Origin: Alishewanella metallidurans
Lineage (GTDB): Bacteria > Pseudomonadota > Gammaproteobacteria > Enterobacterales > Alteromonadaceae
Direction: 5' to 3'
Assembly (NCBI RefSeq): GCF_036983985.1
Contig: NZ_JALAHQ010000002.1
Span: 742,567 to 806,566, forward strand
DNA: 64,000 bases
Position numbers and translations under genes: made by a program. The notes beneath the pieces are model-generated. The model was not told where the DNA came from and did no database searches. It saw only the letters and a program-made list of their open reading frames with translations. Of this stretch, positions 53,226 to 61,729 are shown piece by piece. The first letter of the stretch is position 1; every line of letters begins with the position of its first letter.

Positions 53226-54089
53226 TTCAACAAAGTGATCGGTTACCGCTAAAGGATGCGTTAACATCGAAATATGATCATAGTTGTGCTGATAACCATT
53301 ACTGGTTGCTAACAATCTAAAATTTGCCTGAGGTGTGGTTTCTGCAATAAAGGCTTTCACATCATTTGGGTGGCCAAGTAAACGGTCGTTTTTCGCAGCA
53401 AAGTGCAGTACTGGTGGCCACTGTAACTGCTGGCTAGCTTGGGCATAGTTAAAGTTATCGCTAAGATCGACAAAGGGTTCACCCTTTATCCAATGCACGG
53501 TATCTTGCAAAAACTGGCTTGGTTCATCATCTGCACCAAGTCGTAATGTACGCGCCGGAAAATAATCACATTTTTTACTTAACCAAGGCGCAAGGGTGTT
53601 CCAGATCAAGTTTACTTTTAGATAGCGCTCTAAGCTCTGAACACTGATCACCCGCTTAGAACCGAAACATACAATACCGGCCACCTTTGCGGCACTAGCA
53701 GGACATCTAGCTAAGCTTGCCATCGCCAATACGCCGCCCCAAGAATGCGCAATCAATATTAACGGTTGTTGCTGCAACTGATAAACATAGTCAATTAACG
53801 CCGGTATATCGCGTGTAATCATTTGCTGCTGGCTTTGATTAAAGCCAGTAGAAACATGCGGTTTAGATAAACCTCGGCCAGCAAAATCAGCGCAATATAC
53901 TGTAAAGCCTTGGTCTGCCAGGTAACAGCCCAACCCTTTACCCGAATGATTATAAAAAATACGGCTGTTTTCTATGGCACCGTGCAGCATCAGCACCGGC
54001 GCCTGCATCGGTTGATTCGGTAATAAATGGCGAATATGTAATTTATAGGGTGCTAACTCAAGGTATAACGAGCTTTGTTTATGTTTCAT
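53196..54089 (-). CDS. Alpha/beta fold hydrolase
   Basis: 297-residue cytoplasmic hydrolase. It has VLMLHGAIENSRIFY (oxyanion-hole HG), FAGRGLSKPHV, the nucleophile elbow IAHSWGGVLA, and a late acid and His (AKNDRL and HNYDHISML). It is best compared to alpha/beta lipases or esterases of the PldB type; the substrate is unknown. The stop codon lies inside the convergent PilZ gene (30-bp overlap). It lies 2 bp downstream of serB on the same strand, probably co-transcribed. Confidence 0.86.
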   Translation of the reverse strand: MKHKQSSLYLELAPYKLHIRHLLPNQPMQAPVLMLHGAIENSRIFYNHSGKGLGCYLADQGFTVYCADFAGRGLSKPHVSTGFNQSQQQMITRDIPALIDYVYQLQQQPLILIAHSWGGVLAMASLARCPASAAKVAGIVCFGSKRVISVQSLERYLKVNLIWNTLAPWLSKKCDYFPARTLRLGADDEPSQFLQDTVHWIKGEPFVDLSDNFNYAQASQQLQWPPVLHFAAKNDRLLGHPNDVKAFIAETTPQANFRLLATSNGYQHNYDHISMLTHPLAVTDHFVELRDWLLQLS

Positions 54090-54091
54090 AC

Positions 54092-55174
54092 CTAGTTGAT
54101 TAAATACAATAACTGTAACAATGAGCCATGGCGAATAGCGGCTTTGGCTTGCGCCTGCACCTTAGGTTTAGCGTGAAATGCCACACCTAACGCCGCTACA
54201 TTTAGCATCGGAATATCATTCGCACCATCGCCAATAGCAATGGTTTGGCTATGGCTAATATTATAAGCCGTGGCCAACTGCTGCACCACACGCGCCTTAG
54301 CATTGGCATCAATAATATTGCCAAGCACCTTGCCCGTTAACTTGCCATCAATAATTTCAAGTACGTTAGCAAAGGTTGCCGTTAGCCCCAGTTGCTGCTG
54401 CAGTGCGTTGGTGAAATAAGTAAAGCCACCTGAAGCAATAGCCACCTGCCAGCTATGCGCCTTTAAATGCGCTACCAGTTCGGTTAAGCCTGGCATTAAC
54501 GGTAAGGTAGCTAACACTTGCTGCAGTACTTGCTCTGGCGCGCCTGCAAGTAAGGCTACACGCTCGGTTAGGCTTTGCGTAAAATCTAGCTCACCATTCA
54601 TCGCGCGCGCGGTCACTGCGGCTACCTGTTCGCCGACCCCCGCCAGTTTGGCAATTTCATCAATACACTCGATGGCAATAGCGGTTGAATCCATATCCAT
54701 TACCAACAAACCGGGCTGACAAAGTATAGGCCTTACCGGTAAGTAAACTACCTCAATTGCCAAACGAGCAGCCAAGTCGTTAAGCTGTTGTTGCAACTTA
54801 AACGTTAACGGTTGCTTTAGTTGCAACTCTAACGCCCCCGTCAGCGCTTTATGGGGTTGATACACTCGACAAGCTAATGTGGCATCGGTTTCAACCACTA
54901 TTTGCAGCACCTCGGCTAAAGCAGACCAATTTAACTTTGTACCAAATAGCCGTATAACATTAGAGAAGTCACTAACCGTGTTTAGCACAAAGCTGGCCCC
55001 CTGTTGCAACGGTAACACATGCTGAGCATGCAGCGCTAAACCTTGCTTTTGCCTCTTTAATTGATAGTTATTACCAGCAGCTAACTGGCCGAAAAGTGGC
55101 TCAGTTGACGGTTGTGCAAGACAAACCTGATAGAAGAACGACACGAAAGTACCTATACTTGGTAACACAGCCAT
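54092..55174 (-). CDS. serB: SerB, phosphoserine phosphatase
   Basis: HAD phosphatase that completes serine synthesis. 360 residues (E. coli 322). The nucleophile is Asp160 in MDMDSTAIAIECIDE, followed by ASGGFTYFT and the metal-binding IAIGDGANDIPML. The N-terminal 150 residues form a family-typical but divergent ACT-like region. It is divergent from ytjB and next to radA in the E. coli order; here a PilZ and a hydrolase gene are inserted between serB and radA. Confidence 0.95.
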   Translation of the reverse strand: MAVLPSIGTFVSFFYQVCLAQPSTEPLFGQLAAGNNYQLKRQKQGLALHAQHVLPLQQGASFVLNTVSDFSNVIRLFGTKLNWSALAEVLQIVVETDATLACRVYQPHKALTGALELQLKQPLTFKLQQQLNDLAARLAIEVVYLPVRPILCQPGLLVMDMDSTAIAIECIDEIAKLAGVGEQVAAVTARAMNGELDFTQSLTERVALLAGAPEQVLQQVLATLPLMPGLTELVAHLKAHSWQVAIASGGFTYFTNALQQQLGLTATFANVLEIIDGKLTGKVLGNIIDANAKARVVQQLATAYNISHSQTIAIGDGANDIPMLNVAALGVAFHAKPKVQAQAKAAIRHGSLLQLLYLIN

Positions 55175-55237
55175 GGCATGCTAGCCGCAATTACGCTGTT
55201 AACTAGGCGTAATAACGACTAACTTAGCCGGTGTTTT

Positions 55238-55840
55238 ATGGACATTATGCAGAACGATATCGCAATACCCAGCAGCACTTCAAGCACTATTAAGTTAGCG
55301 CAAGTTGCTATTTCTATTCTAGGTATTTGGCTGTTGCTGCATTTATGGGTATTAACACAACAACAAGGTAAGCAACTGCTGCAACAACAAAGTAGCCAGC
55401 TGATGCGCGAAACTACCGTTGCGTTAGCACACACCGCGGCTTACTTAATTGAACATGACCAGCTAGATGGCCTAGAACAACTAACACAAAACCTCGCAGA
55501 TAATCCCTATGTGTATGATGTTGTTGTATATGACGCGAACGGTGTGCGTATGAGTTGGTCTGAAAATAGTGCTCCCGCACGTTTACTTTATGCTCCTAGT
55601 CAAAAACAACCACTACGGCCGATGGTGCAGCCAATTATTAAAAATCAGCAGCTATTAGGTTACATAAAATTAAGTTTACGCCAGGATACGACGTTAAATG
55701 ACATTAGTTTGTCGTGGCAACGTTTAATGCAGCAACTGCTGCTAATGCTGATACTGGCCGGTGCTATTGGCTTTTTATTGCGCCGTGGTTTTTCTCGCTT
55801 CTCTCGGCAATCAATACGGCTACGTCACCCTAAGTCGTAA
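55238..55840 (+). CDS. ytjB: YtjB/AhpA-like membrane protein
   Basis: 200-residue inner-membrane protein with two helices (about 20-38 and 165-182) enclosing a periplasmic domain (IEHDQLDGLEQLTQNLADNPYV and VVVYDANGVRMSWSE). It matches YtjB (formerly Smp/AhpA), encoded divergently from serB also in E. coli; function not established. The ends of ytjB and tatD overlap by 21 bp (convergent). In-frame ATGs are at 55238 and 55247. Confidence 0.85.
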   Translation: MDIMQNDIAIPSSTSSTIKLAQVAISILGIWLLLHLWVLTQQQGKQLLQQQSSQLMRETTVALAHTAAYLIEHDQLDGLEQLTQNLADNPYVYDVVVYDANGVRMSWSENSAPARLLYAPSQKQPLRPMVQPIIKNQQLLGYIKLSLRQDTTLNDISLSWQRLMQQLLLMLILAGAIGFLLRRGFSRFSRQSIRLRHPKS

Positions 55841-56632
55841 AACGTCAACGCTGTTTTGCCACAACTGAGCGGCAATCTGTTCTCGAGGTTCAGAACGTAA
55901 CTGACAAAGCACGTTAAATACTGCCACTAACTGTGCAGGGGTATTTACCTGCCCTTGAAACCCAGATAACGGCATAGCGGGAGCATCAGTTTCTAACACC
56001 AAACAACTAAGCGGTAATTTTCGAATGCTGTTGCGGGTTTTCCCTGCCCGTTCATAAGTAATGGTGCCACCAATACCCAGCTTAAAACCTTGTTCAATAA
56101 AGGCATGCGCTTGTTGCTGACTGCCAGAAAATGCATGCAAAATACCACCTTGGTTAAATTGCTGCTGCTTTAACGCTGCCAATAACTGAGGCTGACTTTT
56201 TCGATGATGTAAGACCACCGGTTTATTATATCGAGCAGCGACAGCTAATTGAGCACTAAACAGCAGTTGTTGCTGCGCAAAGGTATCGGTAGGTAGCATA
56301 AAATCTAGGCCTATCTCGCCCACCGCGCATACTGCGTCGCTATGTTGGCTAAGTAGTAGTTCTAAAGTATCAACTGAGGTCAAGGTATAGCTTGCAGCCC
56401 ACCACGGGTGAATACCCAGTGCAATATGCCAATAAGGGTGCAACGCCTGTAATTTTAATAAATTAGGCCAAGCTCTCGCTTCAACTGCAGGTATTAATAG
56501 CGCAGCAACACCAGCGGCTTGGGCTTGCTGCCATATAGCGTCTTGCGAGCTTGCCAACTCAGGCAAGTCAAGATGACAATGGGTATCAAACAACCGTAGC
56601 CGGCTATTTGATTCCGCTGCAGCTACGGACAT
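55820..56632 (-). CDS. tatD: TatD-family metal-dependent hydrolase
   Basis: 270-residue TIM-barrel nuclease of the TatD family. Metal ligands: FDTHCHLD (15-22), GEIGLDF, VLHHRK, LHAFSGS and LETDAP. Relatives are 3'-5' exonucleases that act on DNA or help repair oxidative damage. It starts inside the pdxH end (10-bp overlap), so the two are translationally coupled. Among the TatD, YcfH and YjjV paralogues I cannot fix the subgroup. Confidence 0.9.
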   Translation of the reverse strand: MSVAAAESNSRLRLFDTHCHLDLPELASSQDAIWQQAQAAGVAALLIPAVEARAWPNLLKLQALHPYWHIALGIHPWWAASYTLTSVDTLELLLSQHSDAVCAVGEIGLDFMLPTDTFAQQQLLFSAQLAVAARYNKPVVLHHRKSQPQLLAALKQQQFNQGGILHAFSGSQQQAHAFIEQGFKLGIGGTITYERAGKTRNSIRKLPLSCLVLETDAPAMPLSGFQGQVNTPAQLVAVFNVLCQLRSEPREQIAAQLWQNSVDVLRLRVT

Positions 56633-57261
56633 AACCTTGCGATGTTCCAGCTGCCATCGGCTTGCCTGGTATACATAAAGCGATCATGCAAACGGTGTTC
56701 TCCACCTTGCCAAAATTCAATTTTGTGTGGGCGCACCAAAAAGCCGCCCCAAAACGAGGGTAAAGGTATTTCACCCTCTGCAAACTTGTGCTTAATTTCA
56801 GCAAATTTTTGCATTAAAGCCAAACGAGTTGATACCGGTCGACTTTGCTCTGACGCCCAAGCCGCCAGTTGGCTTTCTTTGGGTCGTGACAAAAAATATT
56901 TCGCTACTTGCGCCGACGACACGCGCTCAGCAGTGCCATAAACAATAACTTGCCGCTCTAACGGATGCCACGGGAAATGCAAACAGACTTTGGGATGAGC
57001 CGCAAGCTCAGTGGCTTTACGGCTGCCCAAATTGGTATAAAAGGTAAAACCGTTAGTGTTTACATCTTTAAGTAATACTAAACGTTGCGACGGCTGGCCA
57101 TCGGTATCAACACTCGCCACGCACATTGCAGTCGGATCAGGCAACTCAGCCGCGATTGCGTCTTTTAGCCATAATTCAAACTGTGCTATTGGATCAACAT
57201 TCAGCTTATCTTGCTCAAGTTTATCTTTAGTGTAGCTGCGGCGAATATCATCGATTTTCAT
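56623..57261 (-). CDS. pdxH: PdxH, pyridoxamine 5'-phosphate oxidase
   Basis: FMN enzyme that makes pyridoxal 5'-phosphate, used by the aminotransferase and others. 212 residues (E. coli 218). Typical parts: DDIRRSYTKDKLEQDKL, MCVASVDTDGQPSQRLVLLKD, FYTNLGSRKATELAAHP, FPWHPLERQV, PSFWGGFLVRPHKIEFWQG and the end MYTRQADGSWNIARLCP. Located 2 bp after argS and overlapping tatD. Confidence 0.97.
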   Translation of the reverse strand: MKIDDIRRSYTKDKLEQDKLNVDPIAQFELWLKDAIAAELPDPTAMCVASVDTDGQPSQRLVLLKDVNTNGFTFYTNLGSRKATELAAHPKVCLHFPWHPLERQVIVYGTAERVSSAQVAKYFLSRPKESQLAAWASEQSRPVSTRLALMQKFAEIKHKFAEGEIPLPSFWGGFLVRPHKIEFWQGGEHRLHDRFMYTRQADGSWNIARLCP

Positions 57262-57263
57262 CT

Positions 57264-59006
57264 TTACATACGCTCCATCGTTTCTATACCTAACAATTCT
57301 AAGCCCTGCTTAAGCATGCGTGCGGCAAAAATACTTAGCATTAAACGGCTATCACGCTGCGTTGGTTCAACACCATCTTTAAGTATTGGGCAAGCTTCAT
57401 AAAACGTCATATACAAGCTTGCTAGCTCATATAGGTAATTACACAGTAAGTTAGGCTGCGCATCTTTAATAACTTGTTGCAGTATTTCTTCAAAGCGTAG
57501 CAGTTTTACTGCGAGTTGTTTTTCTTGCTCTTCAACTAACTGTACTTTTGCCATAAAGCTGTCGCTAATATCTGCACGACGTAAAATACTGCGTACTCGG
57601 GTATAAGCATATTGCAGATAAGGTGCGGTAGCGCCTTCAAAGCTCAGCATGGCATTCCAGCTGAAAATATAATCGCTAGTACGGTTTTTTGATAAGTCAG
57701 CAAACTTTACTGCACCGATACCGACTTTACGCGCTACTTCTTCAACTTCTGTATCCGTTAAATCACTGGCTTTTTCTTTCACTACCGCTTTGGCTCGCAC
57801 TACGGCTTCGTCTAACAGTTCAGCTAATTTTACCGTACCACCCGTTCGTGTTTTAAACGGCTTACCATCTTCGCCCATCATGGTACCAAAGGGGCAATGA
57901 TCGTACATGGTGGCATCACGCAGGTAGCCTGCTTTACGTGCTACTAACTCAACTTGTTTAAAGTGTAGGGCTTGACGTGCATCGGTAAAAATAATCACCC
58001 GGTCAGCGTTTAATGTGTGACTTCGGTATTGGCAAGCGGCCAGGTCAGTAGTTGAATATAAAAAGCCACCGCCGGTTTTTTGTATAATAAAGGGTGACGG
58101 ATTACCGTCTTTATCCGCCAGCTCTTGTATAAACACTACCAACGCACCCATGCTTTCTTCGGCTAAGGCTTTGGTTTTTAAATCTTCTATAATGCCTTGC
58201 AACATATCGTTATAAGCACTTTCTGGCTTAATATCAGCATTGGTTAAGGTGACATTGAGCTTTTTGTAAAGCTCTTCGCTGTGTTTTACTGAGGTATCAA
58301 TAAACAGTTGCCACAGCTTTTTACAATGTGCATCACCACTTTGTAGTTGCACCACATAATTACGTGATTTATCGGCAAAACCGGCTTCATCGTCAAAACG
58401 TTTTTTCGCTTCACGATAAAAATCTTCTAAATCGGCTAACCCAACTTGCTCTAAATCTACACCAGCGGCGAGCTTATCTTCCAAATGCGCAATCAGCATA
58501 CCAAACTGTGTGCCCCAATCGCCCATATGGTTTTGCCGAATAACCTTATCACCCCAAAACTCAAGCGTGCGCACAACCGCATCACCAATAATGGTGGAGC
58601 GTAAATGGCCAACGTGCATCTCTTTGGCTAAATTCGGCGCCGAATAGTCTACTACTACAGTTTGTGGTGTGACGTTGGTACTAACACCTAAGCGAGTATC
58701 TATGGCAGCAGTTTCAAGCTCTGCAGCTAACCAAGTTTTGGCTAAAGTCACGTTAATAAAACCGGGACCTGCGATCTCAGTTTTTTCGGCAATCCCCTCT
58801 AGCGACAAATGTGCTAACAACTGTTCGGCCAGTTGTCGTGGGTTAGTTTTTAATAATTTGGCCGCTGCCATTGCGCCATTAATTTGATAATCACCAAACT
58901 CGGGTTTGGTACTTACAGTAACCGCGGCATTAGTATCAGCAGGTAAACCTAAAGCGACAAAAGCCGCTTGAGTTTTTTCCGTTAAAAGGTGCTTAATATT
59001 CATCAA
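57264..59006 (-). CDS. argS: ArgS, arginyl-tRNA synthetase
   Basis: Class I synthetase charging tRNA-Arg. 580 residues. The N-terminal Add-1 domain (about 1-95) is followed by the HIGH-type motif HVGHLRSTIIGD (about 130) and the Rossmann core, then FKTRTGGTVKL in place of KMSKS, as in this family, and the anticodon-binding helical domain ending MERM. It is the first gene of an argS-pdxH-tatD unit with 2-bp gap and overlap; its start is only 9 bp from the prfC stop, so all four may form one transcript. Confidence 0.98.
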   Translation of the reverse strand: MMNIKHLLTEKTQAAFVALGLPADTNAAVTVSTKPEFGDYQINGAMAAAKLLKTNPRQLAEQLLAHLSLEGIAEKTEIAGPGFINVTLAKTWLAAELETAAIDTRLGVSTNVTPQTVVVDYSAPNLAKEMHVGHLRSTIIGDAVVRTLEFWGDKVIRQNHMGDWGTQFGMLIAHLEDKLAAGVDLEQVGLADLEDFYREAKKRFDDEAGFADKSRNYVVQLQSGDAHCKKLWQLFIDTSVKHSEELYKKLNVTLTNADIKPESAYNDMLQGIIEDLKTKALAEESMGALVVFIQELADKDGNPSPFIIQKTGGGFLYSTTDLAACQYRSHTLNADRVIIFTDARQALHFKQVELVARKAGYLRDATMYDHCPFGTMMGEDGKPFKTRTGGTVKLAELLDEAVVRAKAVVKEKASDLTDTEVEEVARKVGIGAVKFADLSKNRTSDYIFSWNAMLSFEGATAPYLQYAYTRVRSILRRADISDSFMAKVQLVEEQEKQLAVKLLRFEEILQQVIKDAQPNLLCNYLYELASLYMTFYEACPILKDGVEPTQRDSRLMLSIFAARMLKQGLELLGIETMERM

Positions 59007-59015
59007 TCTTACCTG

Positions 59016-60602
59016 TTAATGTTCACGGGTTTTTAAGAATTTAATCTTCGGATAACGTTCTATGGCCAAGTTCAGATTAACCATAGTTGGCGCAATATAG
59101 GTCAGCGTATCGCCACCATCTAATGATAAGTTCTGGCTAGCTTTATTTCTAAACTCATCTAAAGCTTTGGCATCGTCGCTGTATACCCAACGCGCGGTAG
59201 ATACGTTTACCGACTCATACAAGGCATCAACGTTGTATTCTGATTTTAAGCGATGCACAACTACGTCAAACTGCAGCACGCCTACCGCACCAACTATCAG
59301 ATCATTGTTATCTAATGGCCTAAATACTTGTACCGCGCCTTCCTCAGATAACTGTACTAAGCCTTTTAGCAATTGTTTTTGCTTTAGCGGATCACGCAAG
59401 CGAATACGACGAAACAGCTCAGGGGCAAAGTTTGGAATACCAGTAAAATGCATATTTTCACCGGTAGTGAAGGTGTCACCAATTTTTATCGTGCCATGGT
59501 TGTGTAAACCAATAATATCGCCAGGGTAAGCTTCATCTAAATGCTCACGATCGCCAGCAACAAAGGTTAACGCTTGCGGGATCAATACATCTTTACCAAT
59601 ACGAACATGGCGCACTTTCATGCCTTTTTCGTACTTGCCCGACACTATGCGTAAAAACGCGACACGGTCACGGTGCTTAGGGTCCATATTTGCTTGAATT
59701 TTAAAGATAAAACCAGAAAATCCAGCTTCAGTTGGTTCTACCGTACGCGTAGTGGTTTGGCGCATCTGTGGTGCAGGAGCCCACTTAGTAAGACCATCTA
59801 GCATATGATCAACACCGAAGTTACCTAACGCAGTACCAAAAAATACCGGTGTCAATTCACCCTTTAAAAACAGCTCTTGATCAAATTCATGGCTAGCGCC
59901 CTGCACTAACTCCATTTCATCACGTAGTTGTTGGGCAAAGTAACCAATACGCTTATCTAGTTCAGGGTTATGCAAACCTTTAATGGTATCAACGTCTTGA
60001 ATAGTGTGGCCCATACCAGACTTATACAAAATGATTTCATCGCGCAGTATGTGATAAACACCTTTAAACTCTTTGCCAGAAGCAATCGGCCAAGTAATAG
60101 GAGCGCAAGCAATCTTAAGTACACTTTCTACTTCGTCTAATAAATCAACTGGGTCGCGAATATCACGGTCCATTTTATTCATAAAGGTAATAATCGGCGT
60201 ATCACGCAGCCGAGTTACTTCCATCAGCTTAATAGTTCGGTCTTCAACACCTTTAGCGCCGTCAATAACCATTAAACAAGAATCGACTGCGGTTAACGTA
60301 CGATAAGTATCTTCAGAGAAATCTTCGTGGCCGGGCGTATCTAATAAGTTAACTAAACACCCCTCGTAAGGAAATTGCATTACCGAGGTGGTTACTGAAA
60401 TACCCCGTTCTTTTTCCATTTCCATCCAGTCCGATGTGGCAAACTGGCCCGACTTTTTACCTTTTACGGTTCCGGCTTTTTGAATTAAGTGGCCGAATAA
60501 CAACACTTTTTCAGTGATGGTTGTTTTACCGGCATCGGGATGCGAAATGATCGCAAAAGTGCGGCGGCTGTTCACTTCTGCTAAAAAAGTATCAGTGCTC
60601 AT
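59016..60602 (-). CDS. prfC: PrfC, peptide chain release factor 3
   Basis: Translational GTPase that recycles RF1/RF2 after termination. 528 residues from ATG 60602 (E. coli 529). Motifs: HPDAGKTT, DTPGHEDFSEDTYR, NKMDRD, and KKSGQFATSDWMEMEKERGIS in the switch region. The ATG is preceded by TTGGATATT with a GGA Shine-Dalgarno core. A TTG at 60611 is in frame but lacks one. Nine base pairs separate it from argS. Confidence 0.98.
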   Translation of the reverse strand: MSTDTFLAEVNSRRTFAIISHPDAGKTTITEKVLLFGHLIQKAGTVKGKKSGQFATSDWMEMEKERGISVTTSVMQFPYEGCLVNLLDTPGHEDFSEDTYRTLTAVDSCLMVIDGAKGVEDRTIKLMEVTRLRDTPIITFMNKMDRDIRDPVDLLDEVESVLKIACAPITWPIASGKEFKGVYHILRDEIILYKSGMGHTIQDVDTIKGLHNPELDKRIGYFAQQLRDEMELVQGASHEFDQELFLKGELTPVFFGTALGNFGVDHMLDGLTKWAPAPQMRQTTTRTVEPTEAGFSGFIFKIQANMDPKHRDRVAFLRIVSGKYEKGMKVRHVRIGKDVLIPQALTFVAGDREHLDEAYPGDIIGLHNHGTIKIGDTFTTGENMHFTGIPNFAPELFRRIRLRDPLKQKQLLKGLVQLSEEGAVQVFRPLDNNDLIVGAVGVLQFDVVVHRLKSEYNVDALYESVNVSTARWVYSDDAKALDEFRNKASQNLSLDGGDTLTYIAPTMVNLNLAIERYPKIKFLKTREH

Positions 60603-60738
60603 AATATCCAATAGTTTGTTGTCACTTTAGCTGCAGTACCGCAACCTAAGTAGTGAATATGGCTAAAGCCAAGTATTTAATAATGGGGGCGATTATAACA
60701 GCTTGAATAGCGCGGGCACAGAGTAGAAATAACAGTGT

Positions 60739-61182
60739 TTAAATTAGTGCACGATGCATTAACAACGCGTCTTCTGTACCGGTTGCTGCAGTATAGTAGC
60801 CTTTTCGTACCCCGTTGATGGCAAAACCAAGATTTTGATAAAGCGCAATAGCGGTAAAGTTAGAGCTGCGCACTTCAAGTAAAGCTTCTGCCGCGCCCTG
60901 CGTTTGGCCTTGGCTTAGAAAATGTTGCAGTAAAGCTTTGCCAAAACCTTGCCCTTGTGCTGCTTTTGCCACGCAAATATTAAACAGTTCAACTTGATCA
61001 GCCATCAGCTGGGCAATATAAAACCCCAGAATATCATTTTCAGCGTTTAATAATTTAACGTTGAAATAGCTGTTGGTAAAACTGCTAGAAAACGCATATT
61101 GCGTCCAAGGGTAAACATTAGCGGCCTGCTCTAATACAACAACAGCAGGGATATCTGCAATAGTAAGCGGTTTAAATATCAT
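60739..61182 (-). CDS. rimI: RimI, ribosomal protein bS18 N-acetyltransferase
   Basis: GNAT acetyltransferase that modifies the N-terminal Ala of bS18. 147 residues from ATG 61182 (E. coli 148). Acetyl-CoA-binding motif around AQGQGFGKALLQHFLSQ and the preceding ELFNICVAKAA, with the end SNFTAIALYQNLGF. It overlaps the holD end by 11 bp, and the holD-rimI order matches E. coli. A GTG at 61191 is an alternative start. Confidence 0.93.
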   Translation of the reverse strand: MIFKPLTIADIPAVVVLEQAANVYPWTQYAFSSSFTNSYFNVKLLNAENDILGFYIAQLMADQVELFNICVAKAAQGQGFGKALLQHFLSQGQTQGAAEALLEVRSSNFTAIALYQNLGFAINGVRKGYYTAATGTEDALLMHRALI

Positions 61183-61486
61183 CGACAGCACTTAGCAAAG
61201 CCCACAAGGCTTTTTTTTGTTCAGGCAATTCTAGCATTGCCAGTGGCGGTGTTAGTAATTGGTTATCTACGAGCAGTGCTTGAGTTAAATCTGCTTGCAC
61301 CCACCACTGCAACTTATCAGCAAGTAATAGCTCGATATCTTGAGCTAAGGGAAGTGTTAAATCAGGTAAAGATAACTTAGAGCTAGTCGTTTTAGCTGGA
61401 GAACTAGAAAAACGTTGATTCAACGCCAAAGGCGCTATTTTTAGTACATCTAGTAAGTGTTTCTGAGCAGAATAAAATTTATTCAT
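61172..61486 (-). CDS. holD: HolD-like DNA polymerase III psi subunit
   Basis: 104-residue protein from ATG 61486, identified mainly by synteny with rimI and by weak similarity to the psi subunit: short, low conservation, YSAQKHLLDVLKIAPLALNQ at the N-terminus (the tau/chi-facing helix region) and LWALLSAVDDI at the end. Psi links chi and the clamp loader. No Shine-Dalgarno: only 12 nt separate the ATG from the tRNA-Trp 3' CCA end. A longer frame exists to 61528, but it runs through the tRNA. Confidence 0.72.
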   Translation of the reverse strand: MNKFYSAQKHLLDVLKIAPLALNQRFSSSPAKTTSSKLSLPDLTLPLAQDIELLLADKLQWWVQADLTQALLVDNQLLTPPLAMLELPEQKKALWALLSAVDDI

Positions 61487-61498
61487 AATAAAAAGAAG

Positions 61499-61575
61499 TG
61501 GCAGGGGCGGAGGGATTCGAACCCCCAACCATCGGTTTTGGAGACCGCTGTTCTACCAATTGGAACTACGCCCCT
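61499..61575 (-). tRNA. tRNA-Trp (anticodon CCA)
   Basis: 77 nt including encoded CCA. Acceptor AGGGGCG/CGCCCCT; anticodon loop CTCCAAA with CCA; T loop TTCGAAT. D arm GTTC/GAAC. Anticodon stem GCGGT/ACCGA leaves a G27-A43 mismatch at the outermost pair; otherwise the cloverleaf is regular. It is the only tRNA in the window. It is followed at 12 nt by holD on the same strand. Confidence 0.97.
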
Positions 61576-61587
61576 GTTGATGCCGCC

Positions 61588-61615
61588 ATTATACAAAAGC
61601 CTGTTCAAAGGTAAA
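61588..61615 (-). promoter_or_regulatory. Promoter of tRNA-Trp(-holD-rimI)
   Basis: On the - strand a perfect TATAAT (61588-61593), a 16-bp spacer and TTTACC (61610-61615, 4/6 to TTGACA), placing the transcript start about 6 nt before the mature tRNA 5' end. Confidence 0.5.
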
Positions 61616-61729
61616 GCAAAAAGCTGCACTAACTCATTCAACTGCATAGAAAACGAGCACCCTGCGTAATTATTAGCTTAGGCTAACATAAGCTCGGCAG
61701 TGTTCCCACCGAGCTTACTGATTAATTAG

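Noticed and set aside
61499..61575. tRNA-Trp as a pseudogene because of the G27-A43 mismatch
   Set aside because: The rest of the cloverleaf, the CCA anticodon and encoded CCA end are intact, and one outer-stem mismatch is tolerated.
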